64,000 nucleotides of DNA from Beaufortia kweichowensis. Taxonomy: Eukaryota > Chordata > Actinopteri > Cypriniformes > Gastromyzontidae. Position numbers and translations under genes: made by a program. Shown in pieces: positions 38,962-51,100 of this stretch. Location: positions 14,368,867 to 14,432,866 of the forward strand of contig CM032811.1 in assembly GCA_019155185.1 (NCBI GenBank), read 5' to 3'. Each line of letters opens with the position of its first letter. The stretch's first letter is position 1. Under the pieces are notes generated by a model. The model made no database searches. It was not told where the DNA came from and saw only the letters and a list, made by a program, of their open reading frames with translations.

Positions 38962-40276
38962 GTAAGTGAATCCAGCGCGTGGCTGGTTTGTTTGTGTTGT
39001 GTTACATTGATATAGTGTTGCGTTTCTAATACAGATGCATTTTACGTAACAAACCTTTAAACACATTCTATTTTATGAACCTATATTATACATAAGCTTT
39101 TAATTAAATACTAGTTTTAAACCAGAGGTTTGTGTTTCCTGCATGTGTCGTGATAACACACACAGAAGAGTTTGTTTCATGTTTTCAATGTGAATTTAGG
39201 TTTGTGTGTCGTCATGTTTACGTTTAAAGGTCACAAAAGTGGTTCAGAGATAAACTAATCATGTTTCGACCCACCTGTGTGTCTGACACGGATTCAGATT
39301 ATTGTGAAATATATGAACTAATCAGTAAAACAATGACGTCTGCTGAAAGTTACTCAGATACTCACTATTCAGCAGTGATTTCATGTCATGACTTCTCTAA
39401 GTGTCTTTTTATTTCTTTTGTCTAATGTGTCTTTGTTCTCCTCCAGTCTTTTTTATCATGGCCACTTCCTATCAGCTGTTAGATTTGCATATGTTCGTTA
39501 TTCATTATAAGTAACTTAACTTAGTGCAGACCTTATGCAAACATCATGCAGACGTGTGTTTGACTTTGTTTAGTCCTTAAATGTAAAGATTATATTAGTT
39601 TATTAAATAAAGGCTTGACTAATTAAATTATAGGTCATTTAAACCAACCAAATGCTTGTGTTTGCATGTCATGTCCAGCTTATTTCACTCCAGATTTAAA
39701 AGAAATGAGGAAGTTTTGATCGTCTGGTCAACAGAATCATCTCGTGATGTGATCTGGCCACATGTTCTGTGTATTTCCCTCTTCAGCGGAGGTCACGCTC
39801 AGATCTCTGTTTTGAGCATGCTCAGATCTCTTTCCTCTTTCTCTCATCTCTGCCTATTTTCTCATGCAAAGACATGTATTGAGTTCAAACCGAGGACATA
39901 AAGGACATCTTTGTACTCTTGCTGCAGGGTTCTTTCATCTGTAATTGACCTGATGTTGAACTCCTGATGACCTTTTGAACTTTGTGATTATTTGTCACAC
40001 TTTGGATTTGCTGACCACTCACTGTTTCCAGTTTATTATTGCTAATTTATTGTTATTTTCTACATCCTGATGTTGTTACTATTACATGTTTAATAAAAAC
40101 GATTATGCAATATCTCATTTTGTTATTAATAATAACAAAACATGTTAGTGGTGTAATAATCATACCTACACATTAAGGTTAAAAGAGCAACTTTGTTTTT
40201 ACCCATGAGAGAGATGTGTACATGTTTTTGCTTTTCCCATAGAAATGTGAATTAAAATCTGTTTCTCTGGGTCCAG

Positions 40277-40331
40277 TAGGGTTTTCCTGACGAAGCTCAT
40301 CTCACGCTGGCAGATCTTCTGGTGTGATCTG
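40277..40331 (+). other. spsb4: Possible alternative 5' UTR exon of spsb4
   Basis: An acceptor-like GGGTCCAG and a donor CTG/GTGAGTG bracket 55 bases between the promoter and the coding exon. Only splice signals support it. Confidence 0.25.
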
Positions 40332-41149
40332 GTGAGTGTTTGCTCAGATATTCACACTTCCATCAGAGTTTCTTTCAATGATTCACCATCATATGAGTAA
40401 GAGAGGTTGGCTTCACATGAAGGAGTGTATGGTGAGGGAGAAGTCTTCGAAATAAATGCTGTTTTTCTCTTCCTAATGCAGCAGGTAGAGATGATGTGTG
40501 GAGGTCTGTGTATGTATTATCTTAAATAGTGTTTGGAGTCTTATTAGATATCTTTATCTGTATCAGAATCCTGCTCATTAACATACTATGACGCACTTAT
40601 TTATTGGCTATATTCTCTTAAAACTTAAATTCTCACATAAATATAATATACACACGTGTGAGTATTTAGTTTGGCTTAGACCGGTCAGGTTTTTTAGGGT
40701 TTGCTTTTTGAAAGTGAGTTGTGCTCTTGGTATCATGTGTCTGTAAGAGAAGCAGTCGAGATGATGAGTCAGACTCTTTATCTGAGGCCATTATGGGAAA
40801 TGTGACTTGTTTTAGCAGAAATATGATCTTTGTGAATTCTTGAATTGAGTTCAGGACAGTCCAGGCTCTTTTTGAGCATCGGTTCTCTAAAGAAGAACGT
40901 TCTGTAGATTCTTTCTTTCTAGCTCAGGATGGAATATTTACCTCCGGTCCACACGCTCTTGTGAATCTGTTTTTTTTGCTTTGGCGTGATATCTCTTGGT
41001 CTCTCAGTGGTGTGTGAGAGTCAGATGCTGTGAAAACTCACCATCGTCTTGGGAAGTTTATCTGAATCCACTCTAAACTCTCTAAAGGTTTAGTTTTTTA
41101 TTGTTTATATGTCATTGATTATAATGAAAGTGATTTGAAACTTGTGCCT

Positions 41150-41338
<189 letters not shown>

Positions 41339-41386
41339 ATTGTGTTTTACAGTGCAGCTCACTCCAGTCTTGACTTCTCCTCTCGT

Positions 41387-41488
41387 ATGGGGCCATATCG
41401 CCTCTTCTGATTGTCTGAGGCTCTTCTTCCTGTCCTGCTCATGAGGTAACCCCGGCTGTTATTGTTGATGCCCGTGACCGGGCTGTGA
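41387..41488 (+). promoter_or_regulatory. spsb4: Three upstream ORFs in the spsb4 leader, the last overlapping the start as TGATG
   Basis: uORF1 is 41387-41410 (MGPYRLF), uORF2 41441-41449 (MR) and uORF3 41468-41488 (MPVTGL). The TGA of uORF3 (41486-41488) shares its A with the spsb4 ATG (41488-41490). Overlapping stop-start arrangements of this kind favour termination-reinitiation. Confidence 0.6.
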
Positions 41489-42434
41489 TGGGGCAGAGGG
41501 TGTCTGGTGTGGTGAAGTCTGCCGATGAGCCGGAGACGGGTGAGCTGGCTTACCGTCCGGCATGCGTGACGCTCCGTAGCCGCGGGGTCCCTTTACCTCC
41601 CCGTCTGGAGCTGCTCTTAGACATGCCCCCGGCAGGAGCGGAAGTTCAGCTTCAGCACGCCTGGAATCCAGACGACCGCTCCCTCAACCTGTTCATCAAA
41701 GACGACGACCGCCTAACGTTCCACCGCCACCCTGTGGCCCAGAGCACTGACTGCGTGCGGGGAAAAGTAGGCTTCACCCGCGGGCTTCACGCTTGGACCC
41801 TCCGCTGGCCCGTACGGCAGCGTGGCACGCACGCAGTAGTCGGTGTGGCGACCTCTCTGGCTTCTTTAAGGGCTGCCGGGTATTGTGCTCTGGTGGGAAG
41901 TGATGCAGAATCGTGGGGTTGGGATTTGGGCCGTGGCAGACTCTACTACGACCGGAAGAATCAGAGCGGACCTGCACCGTCTTACCCTGAATTTATCGAG
42001 GAGGAGGAGGAGGAGGAAGGGACGTTCTCTGTGCCGGAGGAAATTCTGGTGGTCCTGGACATGGACGAGGGAACGCTGGGGTTCTGCGCTGATGGAAACT
42101 ATCTGGGCGTGGCGTTTCGTGGGCTGAAAGGAAAGAGACTGTACCCGATGGTCAGTGCCGTGTGGGGTCACTGTGAGGTCAGCATGACCTACATCAACGG
42201 ACTTGATCGTACGTATCATCTCTTTCAGTTTTGTTCTTTATATTGTACTTGTGTAGATCTCATTTAAGATTAATCAACCCTAATTGACCTTTGATCTGTC
42301 ACACAGCTGAACCCCTGCCTCTGATGGAGCTGTGCAGACGGGCCGCCCGGCAGGCACTCGGTCGACAGCGGATCCATCACATTCAGACTTTGCCTCTGCC
42401 ACAGACGCTCAAAAACTACCTGCAGTATCAATGA
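41488..42434 (+). CDS. spsb4: SPRY domain- and SOCS box-containing protein 4
   Basis: Coding exons 41488-42208 and 42307-42434 join as GAT C|CT to give 282 residues; human SPSB4 has 273. The start MGQRVSG matches human MGQKLSG. The SPRY domain carries family blocks [61 protein letters not shown] and [10 protein letters not shown]. The C-terminus is a SOCS box ([34 protein letters not shown]) that recruits Elongin B/C and Cullin-5. The protein is the substrate adaptor of a CRL5 ubiquitin ligase; mammalian SPSB1/2/4 recognise an (E/D)-(I/L)-N-N-N peptide, for example in iNOS and PAR-4. [11 protein letters not shown] and LGRQR favour SPSB4 over SPSB1. An acidic run of seven glutamates follows PEFI. 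Whether this is the a or b duplicate cannot be told. Confidence 0.96.
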
Positions 42435-42942
42435 CAGACACCAAAGCACACAGACACACATCACCTGCGCTCTGTAGACTATATGCAGCGTCATTGATGT
42501 CAGAAGAAGCTTTGTGCCGTGCACACGTCTGTAAAGCGCGTGAGAGAGAGACGGAAGTTACAGAATCGACTGGTATTTTTCTTAATAATTAAGCCAGTGG
42601 CTTGTTACTGGATCAAGAGCGCGAATGTCTTCCATGGAAATAATTTTCTTTTTTTGTTTCTGAAATCTAAACACTAAGGAACTGATTTTTGGCTGTGGAT
42701 CCAGCTTTTAAAACTAATGCATTTTATTCCTGGTGTTTAACCAGATTACAGCTCCTTAATATCTTTCATTCAGTGCCTGAGATTTTACATTTTAATCTTG
42801 TATAGTTTGCTAACTGGGTTGTCAAATGTTTTTAGTATCTGAACTTAAGTATTGCTACTGCTGAAGCAGGTTTTACTGGTTTGATTTTTATATGAGTCTG
42901 ATGTCTGACACAACTTTGTTCTTTTATGACCTTTGGATTGTG

Positions 42943-42948
42943 AATAAA
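42943..42948 (+). terminator. spsb4: spsb4 polyadenylation signal
   Basis: AATAAA lies 509 bases after the stop codon and is followed by a T/G-rich stretch (TGCTCTGTCTC). Confidence 0.6.
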
Positions 42949-43451
42949 CTCAATTTAAAATGCTCTGTCTCTTCTCACTGATGTCACAAGTAATATTTCC
43001 TGCTTTTAATATTGTTCAAATGGTTTTTTGGCTTCTATAACGTCTAACAAGTGGACTTGATAACTGATAACTGTGACGCATATAGTGGTGGTTTAGATTC
43101 GTTTAGTTTGGGTTTGATCTCAGAGCTGAAGTCAGAGCAACACAACCTTCAGCTGTCATATTACAACTCCACAACCTGTAGAGAACAATAACACACAATC
43201 TCAGTTTCACACAAACTCATAAAACACACAGAAGACAATATAAACATGATTATGGTTTAATATTAAACTTCTTATTCAAATAATAATAATGTACCAGTAC
43301 AATAAATCCAGTAAATCTCACTGGAGGAGTAAACTGAAGTTTTTTTACTATCAATGTTGTTTCCACATTGCTTTTGTTCTGTTAGTAAAGTGAAAAAGGA
43401 AGTAGTTGCCAATGTATGGTATTGAGGTATGTAATTTTCATTAAACTTCAA

Positions 43452-43630
43452 TAGGCAGTTGTAGTCTAGTGGTTAGAGAGTTGGACTTGCAACCAGAAAG
43501 TTGCTGGTTTGAGAACTGAGGTGCCCTTGAGCAAGACACCTGACCCCTAATCGCTCCCAGTGTGCCACTGGTAAAGTTATAAGTCGCTTTGGATAAAAGC
43601 GTCGGCTAAATGAAAAAATGTAAATATAAA
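43452..43630 (+). mobile_element. Full-length tRNA-derived SINE (V-SINE type)
   Basis: The head GTAGTCTAGTGGTTAGAG is an A box and GCTGGTTTGAGAACT a decayed B box. The core GAGGTGCCCTTGAGCAAGAC and CCCCTAATCGCTCCCAG matches the conserved V-SINE core as I remember it. The tail AAGTCGCTTTGGATAAAAGC GTCGGCTAAATG is the one found as fragments elsewhere here. TAAACTT at 43442-43448 and 43627-43633 may be the target-site duplication. Confidence 0.88.
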
Positions 43631-43846
43631 CTTGACTTGTAGAATAAATCAATTGTGGTTTGGGTAAATAAACTTTGCAACAGTGTCTTTATTGTAATGT
43701 TTTCTTTCAAAATGAATGACAGTCATGATGATTGTTTAAAACATCACTTAGATGTGTTTCTGATAAAACCACTGCTGTTTTGTGTCAATCCATGTGCATA
43801 TTAACCATAAATTATGCTCTGTCACTTCTCATGTGTTTTGTTGCTG

Positions 43847-43881
<35 letters not shown>

Positions 43882-44265
43882 ATTCCCAAATTTACAAATA
43901 GATGAATAAGAATAAACTATGCTTATTAAGAAATGATAAAGTAGAAATGACCTAATAATTAATGTGTAGTGATGAAATACATACACTTACATTTTGTAGT
44001 GAACATTACAAGTAGTTCCAAACATGTATAAGTTTTAAGCCCAGCAGTTCTTTAACAGTCTACCTGCCCCAACTGTGTTGCTTTAAAGCACTGGACATTC
44101 TTTTACAAAATAAATTGTTTATTTGATTTATTTTGTTTGTATAATATATATTTGCTCAAACATTGCTGTTTGTTAAGATATAGATAATTATTTTATTTTA
44201 CATTTAAAAAATAAAGTGTTAATTCTGATCTCAATTTGTTTTTGTTTTTTATTAAAAACACAACA

Positions 44266-44358
44266 AAAAGTACCGATAAGAGTACCGTTAAAGTACCGGA
44301 TCGATAAGTGGTATCGATAAAAGTAGTAATACCGTTAAAACCTTAACGATACCCATCA
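44266..44358 (+). repeat. TACCG/CGATA-rich repeat fragment
   Basis: Repeated AAAGTACCG, GGTATCGATAA and TAACGATACCCATC motifs resemble the ends of a dispersed fish DNA element; flanks show no matching inverted end. Confidence 0.45.
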
Positions 44359-44483
44359 GACAATGTACATATCAAAGTATTATCCACATGAATGTCAAAA
44401 CATCAGGTTTCCATCAGAACATTAATCACATTATAACACTTACTTTCACTTCTGCTCAGCTGTACTGTGTGTACTTCAGTGTT

Positions 44484-44560
44484 TGAACCAATCAGAAGCA
44501 GCAGAGTCGAAACGTCACAGGGGCGTCATCTTCCGGTACAACAACAGAAAGCGTCTGTAT
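44484..44560. promoter_or_regulatory. Promoter-like patch with CCAAT, CRE-half and ETS motifs
   Basis: ACCAATCAGAAGC, GAAACGTCACAG, GGCGTCATC and CTTCCGGTAC cluster within 70 bp in otherwise AT-rich sequence. It resembles a compact promoter, but I find no coding exon on either side. Confidence 0.35.
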
Positions 44561-44707
44561 ATGTTTTTATTCTATTCGAGATGATATAAAATAACCGGGA
44601 TTATTAAAAAATGTATATAATATTTTTTCAGCGCATCAATCTTTTGAGAAGATTTGTGAAATTGAATTGGTTGTATGAAAAATATTTAAGCAAGTGTCAG
44701 ATTATTA

Positions 44708-44721
44708 CCAGCAGAGGGCGA
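44708..44721 (+). promoter_or_regulatory. CTCF-like motif
   Basis: CCAGCAGAGGGCGA agrees with the core CTCF consensus (CCASYAGRKGGCRS) at all but the last position. It lies between spsb4 and the gene-poor right half. Confidence 0.4.
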
Positions 44722-45248
44722 TGTTGACTTGTGTATTTAAAACATCTAGACTTATATATCGAATACGTGACATTATTGTTTTTTAATATTAAAACATATC
44801 TGTAAACATGGTTTTATACATAATGTGTTATATTACAACAACAAATTTGTCATCATGTTGTTTAAGATAACATGTACAGAAAAACACAATTAAAATGTGT
44901 TGTATTAGGCATATCGGAAATGTCGTTTCTTACTGTCATAAAACACTCAATTGTGTATTTTTCATTCACAACAAATACCTTTCTTTGATTGCTATGAATA
45001 CAAAAACCCAAACCATAGGTAATCGAGCTACATGTACATGATAAATTTATAATAAGATTTGTTTATTTTTATTAACGTATGGTAAATATAAGTAAACTCA
45101 GCATTTTAAACGAATTTAATAATATTTCATGTCAGGAGCACCAATTTGGAGTGCTCAACGCGCGTTCACGCACCGCCATCCCCACCCAGCACGCGCCATC
45201 CTGGATGCGAGTAAGTGTTTCTATTGAGTGAATTACAACAGTCAAGCC

Positions 45249-45250
<2 letters not shown>

Positions 45251-45298
<48 letters not shown>
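45251..45298 (+). repeat. (AG)n microsatellite
   Basis: A pure AG run of 48 bp follows a small CpG-containing patch (45145-45210). Confidence 0.95.
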
Positions 45299-45299
<1 letters not shown>

Positions 45300-46574
45300 A
45301 GGACAACCGGAGCAGTTTTCAATGAATTGCACAGCAGCAACATGCGCTTCACAGCCACGCCTGCCCTGAACACAACAACACACTAGGATATAAGGTATGA
45401 CAACACAACTACACAACAACACACGTCCTCTGATTGACTGATTAACTTGTGCGCTTTTAAACTGCTTGATCACATTCAGCGTGAAATGCGGGTTTCATAA
45501 TAACGCCATGAGTCTTTAAAAGTAAGGCATGAAACATTTACGCATTTTCTTTCTAATATAGACACGTGAATTCAGTTTTTGAGGAATATTGAAATGACAT
45601 GTTTATGTAGTGCAGTATTCATAACTGCGTTTCTATGACTCTTAATAGCTTCTGCATCATGTCTGGGGCTCGTTTGTGAGTGTCTGTGAGCACTTGTTTC
45701 TTTGGTTAGTGAAGGTTCCGTCCATTCTCATCATTTATTTTCCGTAATCTGTCGTAAACGCACAACAACGTTTCTTATTTGCCTGCCCTGGTTACATAAA
45801 CCATGTTGTTGGGAGTGTTGCAGTGGTTTCTGTGTGAAATGTATTTAAATGTTGAGTAGGCTGTTAATAAGCAAATGCATTCAGTGGGGTTGAAGTTAAT
45901 GCGGTTTAAATGTAATGGATGTGATCCTCTCGTGGCGTGTTTCGCGGGACGTGACGGGGATGCACCATACAGGCGGGGTTTCCTCTGCTGCAGATGGAGG
46001 TTCCCTTCTCCCCCTCCCATTTGAGACGAAAAATGTGGAAAGGTGCAGAATGTAACACTGCACACTATTTTCTAGGTAGGTTTAAATGTACTTGAGCATA
46101 ATGCACACTATGGTTCAAAGTATTGGAACTACATGGAAGATATGAACTAGATGTCCTGTGCACGTGCGTGCGTCGGGTTTGCTGGTGTTTCTTTTGGGAT
46201 TACAGTTTAAGGATGTCATTCAATTTAGCGAAATTACAACAAACCTTTAAAATTGTTAGATTTAGGCAAGTGTACAACGCTACACTTTTTAAGCAATAAA
46301 TTACGTCACTACTACTGTACATTGCATGAGTGTAACTGTTTTCACTTATTCACTTATTTCATGTATTATTCACTTGCGTGTTTATCACGCTAGATATGAA
46401 AAGGAAAAGTCAAGCAACTAAATTTTATTTAGCTTCATATTTTAGCATTATTTGTGCATGGTTTACCTATTATTGTATACGTAATATTTTATTGGTATAT
46501 TCAAGCATACCCAATGAGTGAAAAATATGTTTTTAAAAATGTTTTTTAAGCTTTCGGTTCATGTGTGTTACACT

Positions 46575-46699
46575 CAGTGATTTTCGGTCAATGCCTTGTG
46601 ACTGCAGATGCAATGTGCTTAAATTTACCTTAAAATTTGTGCACATTGCATCTGTTGTGCACATTGCATCTGCATTGACCGAAATCAGCAGTCACTGAA
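46575..46699. repeat. Nested inverted repeat with duplicated inner arm
   Basis: Outer arms are GATTTTCGGTCAATGC (46579-46594) and GCATTGACCGAAATC (46672-46686). The inner arm GCAGATGCAATGTGC (46604-46618) faces two tandem complementary copies, 46641-46654 and 46659-46673. Alternative hairpins are possible. Confidence 0.8.
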
Positions 46700-47903
46700 T
46701 TCATGGCAGTCACTACAATGCTGTAGAAAACATGCCACAAATACCTTTATAATAAAAGGAGGCTTGCCAAAAAGATAACCTTCGAAATAATATGGCTCTA
46801 TTCTCTCTCTTAGTTACCCGCTTGATGGCATAATTGCAAATATTTATTCATTCATATTTGTCGCAGGTGTGTTAGACTGCAGCTGGTATTTAATACTCTG
46901 TGTGTGTATGTTCAGCAGTGAGACGTGAGTGAGAGTTTAAGTAAATAACTGCAGTGTGTACACACACACACACACATGTGTGATGTGTGTGTGAGATCAG
47001 TATCTTCTGCAGTCCAAAATGAAATTCACAGATGCTGCTTCTATTAATTTCCCTAATGAACATGTAAGTGATTGTTGTAATAATTCTATGATGGACATGA
47101 AAACACACATTCACAGAAAACATGTAGGGTAGGTGTCTGTCTGTAATCTGTATAGCAGGAATGCTTCTGATCTATTTTTCAATCATTCCTGCAGTTTGGC
47201 ATTGTCACCGCCTGCAGTGTAGTACGTTTACCTCTCTTTAATATTTATGAAGATTGTAATTCCAGCGTATAACTGCCACATAATGTTGAATTATATTTAG
47301 GACAGAACCAGAAATGCCTGTCACATTCATCACCTGCTGTCCCTTATAACTTGGCGTGTGCCTTGTAATTTTGTGGCCCACCAGTATGACGAACAGGAAC
47401 AGACGTACAGCCTGCTGGGACGACAGGCACTATACACACTTATACATATGCATGCGTACACTCAAGCCAAGACCCCCACCGTGCCCACCCACTCGCTCTC
47501 ATTGGCCAGCGGCCCATCGCTGTAGGCGCAGGTGTCGTTCAGTTGGTCACTTCATCTGTCATCATGACGGGGCTTCTTGCTCTGATATCAATGTGTCTCC
47601 CTCTTTTACACTTCATCTCTTTAGCACACTCGGTGGATTTGCAGGTTCAGGGAAGATGGAAGCCTCCGGAAGGTTAATATACCAAAGCACTGACCTGTGA
47701 AATTAGGGGCCATGCACAGAAAACTAAACCATTCCAAGTCGTGAAGAAACTTGCTGATGAACATGTTTAACGGAACGGATGCTCCTTCAGGCCAGGGCAT
47801 GCTGCGACAGTTCTGTTCAGATTATTACTGGAGTCAGGCAGGGTCACAAATGTTAACATAGTTTGAACATAGTTGAAGGAATAGTTTACCCAAAAATGAA
47901 AAT

Positions 47904-48187
<284 letters not shown>

Positions 48188-51100
48188 GTTATTTTAACAT
48201 GATGGCTATACAATGCCAGGGCCTTGCTATGCAGGTGTTCTGCCTGGTTTCTGAGTAGAAAAACATAATTATAAATGATAACTGGGATATTATATTGTTT
48301 TGTGATTGGTGCCATTAATTTTGTAGCTTTATTTAAAATTTTCATTTCCATGCAACCCATAGCATTACAATTTGACAAATGGAAGTACACATAGATTTAA
48401 TTAGTTTGAGAGAAGTATGTTGTCAAGGCAAACAAACGCCTAAAGCATTTTTTATAAAATACCTGCAGGTCAAGAATAGAAAAAAATGAGATGGTAGAAA
48501 AAAGTAAAAGGAATTATTGTGTTACTTTCCATAAGAAATAACAATTGGCAGTAGTGTGATTATTGTATGGTGTTTATATTTGCAGGTAAAGCACCTTGTG
48601 CCTTGAGAGATTTCAGCTGTGGTTGGTTGGATCAGTCTGGATCAGACCTCCTGAGCTTTCACCTTATCTGAGAGACTGAAGGGCTCGCAGCACATCTGAA
48701 AGTAGAACCACCTACAGCGAGAATAAAAACAAAATGTACCTGAAATGTCAGAATAACCCAACAGAACAGCGAGGTGTAATGTGACTCATGACCCCGCTGG
48801 AACCTGTTCTCAGACAGGAGGAGTCAGCTGGTCCAGCCACCCGTCTTACATTTAGTTTCTCCTGGTAACAGCAGACTCAGCACGAGAGGAGAGAGACACC
48901 AGGGAATTGAAACATACAATAAAAAGCATGTTATTATGGCTTTTAAAGTCATGTCACAGGAAGTGTAGACGAGGGATGTGGAGCAGAGAGGAGCCATATT
49001 CTCCTGGGGCAGAGTGTGTTTATTTACTTTATCTTTCTTTAACTCTATCTAATATTTCCTTCTTTAGGAAATCTCATACTTTAGCCTTTTATAGTCACGC
49101 TGGTGTGAGCTTAAAACACACACACACACACAGAGGAAAATGTTTTTGCTCAGATGTTTCTCTTTCATATTTAAAAGATTTTTTTTCATTTAAGTATGAA
49201 TGTAAATGTAGATTGTGAAGATTGTATTTGCTTTTGATGTCAGACTTTACAAATCTAAGTTTATTTTGTGACATTGTTAAGAGCTCTTCTGAAAGACATT
49301 TGTGAGATTTCTGATCTTTTTTTCTTGGGAGAAATATCTGAGACACACATGAGTTTCTACTTGATCCCCATTTAATTTCATTGATGTCTAGGAGAAATAA
49401 TTGAGATAATAGAAATATCTTCTGCTTTTTTGTGTGAGTGACATTTGTGTTTCCGTTCTCAAGAGGTTAAAATTTTATCTTTCTGTTGGTTTTTTTTACT
49501 AGTTGAGTAATCATCTTTCACATATTTCTCCATAATGTCTCTCTTGAGAAATAAACGGTGAGACTATTCTTTATCTCTCTCTCATCTTTCATTTTCTCCG
49601 TTCTGTCTCGCTTCACCAGCTCTTTATATCCCGTCACTCTTCGTCCCCATCTGTCTGTTTGTACGGCTTAGTCAGTCGGATGGGAGATTTAGGAGCTGGA
49701 CCCGATGCGTGCGGTGTCTGCATTTAAAAAATGGAGGAGAATGTAGGGAAGGAGAAATGGATCAATGTGATGGTGAAATTTAATGAACATCTCTCATCTG
49801 CAAGTTCAGCACTGAGATTTGCCGACAGACGTCTGCTTCACTGGCTCGAGTTTTTCCTCTGAGTCAGCACTGGAAAATCTGGCGACTTTCCTCAGCTACG
49901 CTTTCTGGTTTTATCAGCATCATTAGTGTTTGCAATGCAACTGAACATTAATATTCCTCAAACAATCTGTTTGGTGTTTGTTTTATACTCTATAAGAATT
50001 AAACTAATTACCAAACGGCTTAACATACAATCGTGACAAAAAGTTTGTTTAAACTAGATTTTATTTTACTTTATACTTGATGTGCAGCATTTAAATTATA
50101 GCACAGAGATGACAGCATCATAACATTTGCATGTTGGTCTTGTTTTTAGATCTTTAAATTGAATTGTGATTGTTGTGGCCTTCCGTACATGTACACTGTA
50201 TTTTGATCATATTAAATTAGGCACGACTGCATGTTCTGAAACAGAGACAGGTGATTTGGCATGACAAGAACAAAGAGGCTTTAATGGATATACACAGAAC
50301 TAAACTCAAAACTCAGAACTTAAACCCTGTTTTGTTGTTGCTTTGTAAGCACTGATATTTCCTCTCAGAAATGCAAATCCTGCATTCTTCATTTTGTTTA
50401 CAGCTGTTTATACTACATTCATTAAAATATTTAAGCAGTGCTGTCTGATTAATGAAGCTGATTGATTAGAGATTATTGATTGGAACCAATATGTTAAGAC
50501 CTGATTAGGACATTGTCAGACTGTAAGCAAATCAATTCCTCTTAACACTGGTTTGTTTAAATTGAAAGAAAAAGGAGATTGATACTATGTGCTTTTTGTC
50601 CATCTCATCAACTTTCTAAAGTGCATTAGCAGACAAAACAGATGAATCATTGGATCTAAATAATAACTGGTTTAAAAAGAGAAGTTTAATGTGTAGTGTT
50701 TGTAAAAGAAGCACTGCAATCAATTGAAGTGCACTAGAATATGAGATTTTAATGTCATGTATGAAGGCGGAGCTTCTTATAACACTTAAAACAAGTGGTA
50801 GATGATGGATCGCATGGACTTTTCTTAATCCCTCTTTATCAAAGCCCATCTGTTGTCTTCAAACTCGCCCATTTTCCACTCAACCCAAATTGACAGCGAA
50901 TGCAGCGTCAGGCTTCTGAGTGACGTTCTGTGAGAGATCATGAATTAATGGATGAGGTTCATTAAGACTTTGTCTTTTTGCTGTGGTGGTGTTTATCTGA
51001 CTGAGTTGATTCAGATTTACTGTAGATAGTTCTGCCGTTGAAGTAGTCTCTGTGGTGTTATAAATCGGAGCTCAGACATACATGCTAGCCATCCTCTTCT

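Larger units (their letters stand above)
42949..45120. other. Intergenic region downstream of spsb4
   Basis: AT-rich sequence holds the SINE, an AT run (about 43850-43879), the element at 44266 and a promoter-like patch at 44484. No coding exon is recognised. Confidence 0.5.

Noticed and set aside
41485..41487. GTG at 41485 as the spsb4 start
   Set aside because: The family begins MGQ, which is encoded by the ATG at 41488; a GTG start is not expected in a vertebrate gene.
41774..42219. Minus-strand ORFs over the spsb4 exon
   Set aside because: They are shadows of a GC-rich coding exon on the plus strand.
43452..43525. Functional tRNA gene
   Set aside because: The A-box region is tRNA-like but the B box is decayed and a SINE core and tail follow.
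45125..45392. CpG-containing patch with donors at 45210 (GTAAGT) and 45393 (GTATGA)
   Set aside because: It could be a first exon, but there is no clear promoter motif set and no downstream exon; not called as a feature.
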